Shown: in pieces, positions 56,618 through 64,000 of the stretch
How positions within the stretch are numbered: the first letter of the stretch is position 1
Layout: every line of letters starts with the position of its first letter
Assembly (NCBI GenBank): GCA_019321725.1
Contig: CM033118.1
Coordinates: forward strand, 14,162,071-14,226,070
DNA from: Paulownia fortunei
Taxonomy: Eukaryota > Streptophyta > Magnoliopsida > Lamiales > Paulowniaceae
Direction: 5' to 3'
Length of the DNA stretch: 64,000 nt
Notes under the pieces: model-generated
Told to the model about the DNA's origin: nothing
The model's input: only the letters and a program-made list of their open reading frames with translations
Databases searched by the model: none
Translations under genes and position numbers: made by a program

Positions 56618-59600
56618 CTAAATAATCTAGAGTGACATATAATCATAAATGAACAAGGAGATGGAATAGTGATTCATGTTAGATAACAGAATATCACATT
56701 TCTGGAGAGTGATTTTTTTTAGAGGAAGAATCTTAAAACATTAGATCTTGCTTGAGTCAAATGATCTAGATGGCGGCTATATGCCTGATAGATCACTTAT
56801 GATGCAAAATAGTTATTGCTTCAAAAATTTGAGTGGGAGCAATTCTATCTAAGTGATCAAATTTTATCAATTATGGTATAAGAATATGTATTACTTTCAA
56901 TTTTAAGTGGGTTAATTTTATTCAAGTGATCAAACTAAAATTGAATCAGAATTTTGTGAAACTACAAAATAGTCTCCAAAAGATGATATAAAGTCTAATA
57001 CATTGAGGCTTTATCATGTCCTACAAAGGACAATTGAATTAAAGCAATGGAAGAATACTATACAACTATGAAATCTGTTAATCTGTGTGTAAGCAATAAC
57101 TCTTATGGCAAATTGTTGCGGAGATGATTGTTGACATGTGTGGCATAATTTCTCTCTTGATGAAGCTACGGCCAAATGTGGTATCTAGACTACTGTATTA
57201 TTTAAAAGGTTTAAGTTGTAGAGTTGCTATCGGCTACAACTTTTACTACAAATATAAATGCTTAGTTCTATAGAATCAAGCTAAGTTTGGATTTTAGTTA
57301 AACTTTGGAACAAGGCCACTGGAAACTAATGTGTTCTTAACATCTAGCCTAAGGTTGATACAGTTATTACAAGGTGTAAAATTCACCTAGTGATAAAAAG
57401 CTTATTCTTTTTCAAGACAAACCTTTTCATTGATAGTGATATATAACTGTATAGTATTTTCTTAGTTATTATGGATATCTAGGATTTTGAATTACATCTA
57501 ATAGACTAAAGACTGCATTCTCAATGGAGAATTACATGGTTTCTCTATAAAGAATTATATAAAGAAACCTACATGGATTGTTTGGAAGATTCCAGAGTAG
57601 AAGGCCACAAAGATAAAGTTTGTGAACTTAAAATCTTTATGGCCCGAGGGAAATTTCTAGAGAATAGTACATGAGATCTCATAAAGGGGTGATTTCGTGC
57701 ATTTTCCTCATAGTAGATAAAGACCATTATCATTTTGTTAAAAAAAATCTGTTAAGAAGTTTGTGATTCTATCTCTTTATTAATGTTACCAATTTAACTA
57801 GGAAGATAAGAAATATATGTATGCCATTGAGATATGATTATCTTTTGACTTATGAGTTAAATGACAAGATGAGTAAAACTTTGTACTTTATGTTAAAAAT
57901 CCATGTAAATTGTTCAAAAATCATCTTTCTTAGTGCTAAAAGCCATATTTTTAGAATTCTAGAATGATTTATAATGGAGAGTTTTAAGCTAATAAATACT
58001 CCTATCTTATGAAGTTTCAACCTTGAAATGTGTCCAAAGACTCCAAACAAAAATGTCTAGATCACTATATTTCAATAATTATTGTTCGGAGCTTGAAGTA
58101 AATTGTGGCTTTTAAGTGCTCCAAAATTTGTTATGCCATGGATCAAAAAGTATTAATCCGATCCTAATGAGTGGCATTGGTAATAATGATGAATGAAAAT
58201 GGTTTCCTTTGGTATCAAGAAAAGTTTTCTTTATGATTGAGATAATATATATATATATATGTTGATTAAAGAGGTGCTTTGGGTAAGTGTAAGTATATAT
58301 ATATATATGTATATATGTTGATTAAAGAGGTGCTTTGGGTAAGTATAAATCTACCTTTGAGTTTGCTTTCTTAGTTGGCAAAGATACTAACTCTTGGAGT
58401 AGCAAGAAGCAAATATGTGTAACATTATGCATAATATAAGTATAACTTGGGGAACATATATCTATTGTATGATGTGTTTGGTTAAGAGGTTTTCTACCAT
58501 TTGAGAGTTGTAAGCAGTTATGAGGAAGCTATAATAATATATTGAAATAAATAGTTAATTATTGCTAACAGTACTAGAGAACCTAATATATTAAAACCAA
58601 ATACAAACACTACAATTTTGTGAAAGATATCATTGCATAGAAATAAGTATGTTTACACATTTTATAGTAGCTATTGATTTAGCCTCAACCTAGAGATGTA
58701 TTTATAGGCTATGATAAATATCTAGGATTGAGAAGAATACAAACTTTTTGGACTTATGAATGTTCATAGAATTAAGCCCATTTATTTATTACATTAGAAT
58801 GTTATGCATGCGTACATATTTACAATGATATATATTTAATGTCTAAATATGATAGACAAGTAGATATTGGTTTTCTCACACAAGCAATGGCCTCTGTTGT
58901 TAAGTAGAATGTAGAGATGATATATTTATGATTTTATTGCATATAAAATTATAAAAAAATGTCGCCTTGATGACTAATGAAGATGAGATTATTGTTGTAA
59001 TTTTAAGTAATCGAAATGGGTTCCCTTCACTAAACTTGTCCTATTAGCAGATGTGAGCTTTTTTTATATTAATAATTTATTGAGGACAAAGACAAAAAAA
59101 CTTAGGCTAAGTATCGGGGTACACTTATACCAAGATTTGTATGGTACATTTTTTTTTGAATAGTAAAGATACACTTCTAAAGAGGAATAAAGCACCATAG
59201 CACATGTTTCATAGTACGTGTGCCTAAGTGATTGTTGGGTAATGAGTGAAAATGATCCTACTTCCTCATTGTGTGAGACCAAGAGGTTTGTATAACCACA
59301 TTGTATACCCTTATGACTTTAAGCTATTTCTTAAAATTTTATTATGGTGTTGCTACTTTAGACATAGCCATAGACGATTCAGTAATGCGGAACATGTTTA
59401 GGAAAGTAACTATTTTGAAGTTAGGAAATCCTAGTGGGAAATGAAGGGTATCTATGGCTAACATATAATATGTATTTACTGGTCAGACAATTATGTTAAA
59501 CTTGAATGTTTGAGATAAAATTGTGAATACATGATATGATATAGAGATTAAGTATGCTCTGATATTGCATAAGGGATCAAATACTTTGATTGGTGTAGCA

Positions 59601-59730
59601 AAATAGTATAGGGTATAGCGAAATATTTTATTTTCATATTTTCTGAAATTGTACTGTTGTATATCCTTAACCATTATATAGCATTAAACTCTTGTCAAAA
59701 TACTCGCTAGTCACACAATCCTCATGCACA
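56618..59730 (+). other. Interior of the 54-60 kb element, no identifiable ORF
   Basis: Three kilobases of AT-rich sequence full of stops in all frames. A weak run of Copia-like residues around 57540-57700 (LHGFSI, WIVWKIPE) is too poor to assign. It contains a small tandem duplication at 58261-58372. It is either an extremely decayed pol or a non-autonomous element without one. Confidence 0.5.
58261..58372 (+). repeat. Two-copy tandem repeat, 56-bp period
   Basis: GTTGATTAAAGAGGTGCTTT starts at 58261 and again at 58317, with an (AT)n tract before each copy. Confidence 0.85.
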
Positions 59731-59739
59731 AGTGGGAGA
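59731..59739 (+). promoter_or_regulatory. Polypurine tract AGTGGGAGA
   Basis: The tract sits directly before the 3' LTR start TGTAGAAAAATGGG. It primes plus-strand synthesis in LTR elements, and this AAGTGGGAGA-type tract is typical of plant Copia. Confidence 0.78.
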
Positions 59740-60153
59740 TGTAGAAAAATGGGAATACGGGTCACTAATAATGGACTGACCCAACCCATATTTCAAAATG
59801 GCTGGAATGGTAGAGAGTAGTTATTGCACTTTAAATAGAATATAAACCACCAACCAACTTCCCTCTTCTAGATAGATTATTACAACTCCTACATGCGGAA
59901 AATGAGATATACATAAGGAGTGGTCTTCAGTTTTTCATCTAAGTTGGAGAATTCATGAAGAAGAGATGGTGTGGTTATTTTATATAAAGAATTTATTCAC
60001 TAAATGAGACATTTGGATTGTGACTATAAATTCCGTCCAATTGTGATTGGATTTAGACAGAAGTGAACTCGAAAATAAAGTACAAATATAAGTGATATAA
60101 CTATGGCAAAGTGTCCAAATTTTGGTAAATTTTATTGAACTCACATCGTATAA
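59740..60153 (+). repeat. 3' LTR of the 54-60 kb element
   Basis: Counterpart of 54218-54628, beginning TGTAGAAAAATGGGAATACG and losing similarity after ACATCGTATAAAT. Base changes between the two LTRs are frequent, so the insertion is old. Confidence 0.85.
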
Positions 60154-60643
60154 ATTGTGTTTAATTTCAATCAATTCCAATATTGGTTTTTCACGTTTTT
60201 GAAAATAGAAATGGTTATAATATACTTGTTTTATTCGTTTAAATGCTTTGTTTTTTGGGTATTCTTTGGAAAATATATATATAGCGCAGTTCTCTACCCT
60301 ATTTTCAAGTCTCACCCCTATTCAATTCTCAAAGTCCATCCCCCAATTTTCAGAAAACATCAACTAAATACAATTAAGGTGAATACAATTTCATTTCTAA
60401 CAATTTCCAACCAAACCCTACTTAATTTCCAACTACAGAAACCAAACTCTTTCTCTAAAGCTGAATGTCAGTCAGATCAAAATGAAATAAAAGCAAACCA
60501 GCTAACCTATATCTTTTGAATCACTACATAGCAAAAGAATCAAGTGGACCTGTAAGTCAGGAATTCTGTACGAGTTTGGCCATGAAAAAATAAGAAAGAA
60601 TAAAAAATGTTGCGCTGCATGAATATATATATATATGTATGTA
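60154..60643. other. Spacer between the LTR element and the GT14 gene 3' end
   Basis: No gene is supported. The part nearest the gene should hold its 3' untranslated region on the minus strand. A TATATATATA followed by pyrimidine-rich sequence at 60275-60350 looks like a plus-strand core promoter, but nothing coding follows it. A 120-codon plus-strand frame here has no motif. Confidence 0.45.
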
Positions 60644-63600
60644 TTAGAACTGCATGACCATGGGCGCAAACCTCAGCAGGCGATCCAAAGCATTGACCGT
60701 AAATTTCCTTGCAAACAAGAAGCAAATATTGGTGGGCTTCCCATTGTACACGCACTGCGCACCGGTCCTCATTCGGTTCAACATGTCGGGCGAGATGTCG
60801 GTTCTGATAAATTTCAATGGGTGGGGCCCACCCCTTGACCAGTCGACCCAAGTCATTGTCCTGTTTGCATTCTTCCAGGGGAATTTCTTGGTTACCAATG
60901 TGGGCAAGTAGTGTTCATCAGAATAGCAAGCAGGCTTGCAGTATTTCTTGAATACGGAGTAATATATGCGATCCGAGATGACCTCCACGGCCAGTTCTCG
61001 GTTCATTTCAAACCATTGCGCCCCCTTCCGCCAGTCTTCCAGCGTCACGTACGGCTTCATGCGTTTGTCGTATCGGCCGCGCCCCACCGGGCCCAACAAG
61101 TCGTACGACTCCACGAATGAGGTGGTAGATTTGATCAGGTAATCATAGATGGTATTGAAGTTGAACAGTGGAATGCAGGCCTCCGATAGCAGAACAAATC
61201 TTTGGTTTGATAAATCGAGTAACGCGTTGGCCAGCAGCCGACGTTCTGCTTCAACCATACTGAATTTCCCCCATTCTACCTCCTGTCATTTTGATTAAAA
61301 CACTGTCATTTAGCTTTATTTATATCTCCTACATATTTTTTAAATTTGTTTATGCATGGCTATATGGGTAGGTAGGAGTTCATAAAATTTTATAAATTTA
61401 TTAAATTTTAAAATTTTATCTTTTTAAAAAATTAAAAATATTATTATATATATTTTTTTTAGAAAAATTCAATTTGGCCCTGCCAATTTAGATTTTCTGC
61501 TCCCTACTTATGGGCATGTCAAATTATGTAAATTAACAAAATGACTTTTGAATTTTGTTTTGTCCTTCTAATGAAGAGAAAAAATATCATGCATAATATA
61601 ATTTTTCAAGATAATATCATTAACATACATATGTACGAAAGAATTGTCAGATTACAATGGTGGATTCGAACTTATTTTTAGTGGGCCTTGAGATAGATAG
61701 ATCCCATAACATAATTATCATTATTTATGTGGGCTCCATTTATAACTCACGCATCATCGTCTCAAACTACAAATTTTAAGACTAATTAAGAATACACCTG
61801 GCTATTAGGTGACGCATTTATAACAACAGATAGTAAAAAATGTAATATAAGAATTCTATAGTATATTCTCACTTTCTAATTTTCTTTATCATTTTGTAAG
61901 CATTATGCCAAAGTAGTACTTTCCACCAATAATATAATATGAAGTTTTCTTTAGTTCATTGTTTTTAATCTTTTGACTATCTTATCATATATTGATTGAT
62001 GATATTGACGTTGCTAAATTTTCTAAACCTTAATATGTGTTATGTTATATAATATTATTGAATTAGTCCTTTAAAATATTGATTATTCAATATTTATTGT
62101 TGTACTTAAAGAAACAGTCAAATTGTAGCTTTTCTTGGGATGAAGTAATATAAATTTTATTTCTATATGATTTCTATTTGTACAGTTCTTTTAAAGCTCG
62201 CCCTGTAAATTGATTAGACTTTGAGAACAAAAGAATTAATTCAAGAAATAGTAGTGAGCAGAATTAAGCCCAATCAGTTATTGGATTTGGGGCTTAGAAC
62301 CTAAACTTACGCTGACTAAGTGCTAAAAAATCAAAACTACATTCTTATGTTCTTGTACTTTATTAATCTTTAAGAACAGCATAGATACTGTTTTTCCCAT
62401 TTGAGCTTCTTGTAAAGAAGCAAGGAATTCGGTAAAAGTTGGACAGCTATGCTATTAGAGTACAATCAAAGAAATGTGCAGCAAAAGTTGCACTGTCTCG
62501 GTCTGGAGGGTTTTAAAACTGTTGTTTACTATTCTTATTTTATATATGGTACACTATTTCTTAAAAAAAATTCATAAATGAATTTCTTCCTGAAATGGAG
62601 GATCAAACACTGTTTAGACACAAAAAGAAAAATCTTACTGCCATCATCAATTTATTTATGTTTTTATCGAAAACCCTACTCCTATTCCAACGAAGATTAG
62701 ATAGGTCATATATGTAGGTGATCAACCCTAATGTGAATAGTTGTGGCAATTAGAAATTATCACAAGATGACCTAACCATGCACGAAGACTAACCGAGTTT
62801 TTTAGTTTAGTTAACCTCTTTCTAAGTCGGTTCAACTAGACAGGACTAACTGAATCTGGACAGGTATATGTAACTATTCGTCTAAATTTCTATAGTAGAC
62901 AAGAAAAGATGTTTTCAGTTTCCTTTAAGAGTTTTGACTTGGAACACAAAAGGTCCAAAACCATATGTAATTCTACATTTGTATGATAAATCTAGACCAT
63001 TAGACTGACGTACCACATAGTTACAATTCCCAAAATGAGTACGACTGAATGTGCCTGTCCTTCCCGTATTATAAGGCGTCCGAACAAATTTTATATAATC
63101 TAAAGGTCAAGAAGAAAATATATTGGGTACACTGTAAATTTCAATGACATAAATATCAATAAATTAAATACTTAGTTCCAACATCTAGATTTATAGATCT
63201 CAATGTAACCTAAGTCCAGAACATGTAATTGGTACAACAAATTACAAACCTATATATAATATTATCTAAGGAGAGGTAGAACATGGAAAAATGTTACCTT
63301 GCTTGGAATCCTTCGGCCATGAAAAACTGAATCTTCTGGCACAGTCCCATTGTATGATGGCTGTGAATGCACATAAATGGAATACATCCCTTCATGCCCT
63401 CTGAAGAACAGCTCCCAGAGAGGGGCCATAGGCAAGTCCCTTTTAGTCAGAAACATGAAAGCAACTTTTGGGGTGCGCTTGAATGGGTATTCTCGAATCT
63501 TAGGCTTCATAGAAGCTCTCCAAAGCAATTCCTCCTCCTTCATGTCATGCATCACATTTGGTGGCTTTAGATATTCTTTTAGTCCTATTGGGCCGGCAGG

Positions 63601-63924
63601 AACCGGCGGTGGCAGTGGCGGTGGCAGTGGCATAGGAGGTGGTAGTGGCTGTATGATGGGGGCAGGCGGAGGAGGAGGCGGTGGCTGTACAATGGGGGCA
63701 GAGGGCGGAGGCGGTGGTGGTGGTAGGATGGTGGAGGAGAATTGCTTGAATTGCAAGCTTGGAGGGATGTCTGTGAGATAGAAACTCAGTGAAATCCCAA
63801 TGACTAAACCTGACCCAAAAAAGAGGAAGTATACAATGAGGTTTTGGAGATAGCCTTGGGAGCTGTAAAGCTTAGCAGATTGGATTAGCTGTTGGTGCTC
63901 TTCCTGCTGTTGTTCTTTCTTCAT
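60644..63924 (-). CDS. GT14 core-2/I-branching (BC10-like) glycosyltransferase, two exons
   Basis: Exon 1 is 63924-63298 (209 codons) and exon 2 is 61282-60644 (212 codons plus TAA), giving 421 residues. The 2015-bp intron (61283-63297) has a GT donor (CAAG|GTAACA) and AG acceptor (ATGACAG|GAGG) in phase 0. Joining them gives IPSK then EVEWGKFS, as in the family. The protein is a type II membrane enzyme: cytosolic tail 1-25, membrane anchor 26-50, a very proline-rich stem about 67-112, and a luminal catalytic domain from about 153 ([19 protein letters not shown]). Landmarks are [20 protein letters not shown] (229-248), [29 protein letters not shown] (331-337), [12 protein letters not shown] and a C-terminal LFARKF. 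Possible N-glycosylation sites are N192 and N349. Length and motifs are complete. Plant members act in the Golgi and one, rice BC10, affects cell-wall composition; the acceptor here is unknown. The Met at 63924 is the first in frame. Confidence 0.93.
61283..63297 (-). other. Intron of the GT14 gene
   Basis: 2015 bp and AT-rich, with GT...AG borders in minus-strand sense. I see no nested gene. It interrupts the coding sequence between residues 209 and 210, upstream of the [10 protein letters not shown] motif. Confidence 0.85.
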
Positions 63925-64000
63925 TTTTGAGAGATCAAAATGTTTTCTTCAAGGAAATTTAGGGTGATATGATATTTTTAACAACGGATGTGATTAAGTA
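63925..64000 (-). promoter_or_regulatory. 5' leader of the GT14 gene (partial)
   Basis: The 76 bp before the start codon reach the window edge. No TATA box is seen in them, so the promoter lies outside the window. Confidence 0.4.

Larger units (their letters stand above)
54218..60153 (+). mobile_element. LTR-bounded element with Copia-type signals, coding interior not recognisable
   Basis: Direct repeats of about 415 bp (54218-54628 and 59740-60153) bound this stretch. A primer site follows the left repeat and a polypurine tract precedes the right one, so it is an LTR retrotransposon. Short LTRs, the Met-type primer and the tract AGTGGGAGA favour Ty1/Copia. The 5-kb interior has no readable gag or pol motif, only short broken frames, and about 1.7 kb is a nested LTR of another family. 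Confidence 0.8.

Noticed and set aside
54213..60178. ATTCC as target duplication of the 54-60 kb element
   Set aside because: The right copy at 60174-60178 lies about 20 bp past the recognisable LTR end.
60157..60519. Plus-strand frame of 120 codons before the GT14 gene
   Set aside because: It starts at the edge of an LTR, is composed of hydrophobic and Asn/Lys-rich residues without any motif, and nothing supports translation.
63377..63781. Glycine-rich plus-strand frame of 134 codons
   Set aside because: It is the antisense of the GT14 proline-rich stem. Proline codons read as glycine on the other strand.

Overview
This window is a repeat-dominated, AT-rich piece of a flowering-plant nuclear genome, most likely a eudicot. 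The evidence is nested Ty3/Gypsy (Tekay/Del-like and Athila-like) and Ty1/Copia LTR retrotransposons, a hAT-type MITE, relics of a plant LOG-type cytokinin-activation gene, and one intact GT14 (BC10-like) glycosyltransferase gene. The species cannot be told from the sequence. One run of 100 Ns (12499-12598) is an assembly gap of unknown true size.

Layout. 1-2518: 3' end of a degenerate Tekay-like element and its LTR (+). 2519-5452: Athila-like LTR deletion derivative (+). 6188-11783: Tekay-like element (-) with broken gag-pol and no protease, cut at 11784 by an inverted LTR of its own family that runs into the gap. 12599-16472: 5' half of an Athila-like element (-), with gag, protease, PBS and LTR, sitting in an older Athila integrase relic (+). 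17936-20040: LOG-like pseudogene (+) split by an Athila solo LTR with a perfect AAAAG duplication. 21163-26343: second copy of the 2.5-8.1 kb block. 26349-27420: AT-rich DNA with a long foldback element. 27421-28735: LTR fragments and a second LOG relic (-). 28736-34262: higher-order tandem array of about 5.2 units of 1066 bp, each made of seven monomers of about 152 bp. 34263-43374: Tekay-like element (-) whose 3' LTR is cut by the array. 43397-53384: Copia element (+) with 2-kb LTRs, one holding a MITE. 54218-60153: second LTR-bounded element (+) with a nested inverted Copia LTR. 60644-63924: the GT14 gene (-), two exons joined by one 2-kb intron.

Only the GT14 gene looks like a working host gene. 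It predicts a 421-residue type II membrane protein with a proline-rich stem and a complete core-2/I-branching domain. Every transposon polyprotein carries stops, frameshifts or deletions. The most unusual structure is the 1066-bp array, which abuts a dead LOG fragment on one side and a truncated retrotransposon LTR on the other. No CRISPR array, rRNA, tRNA or microbial-type system was seen.
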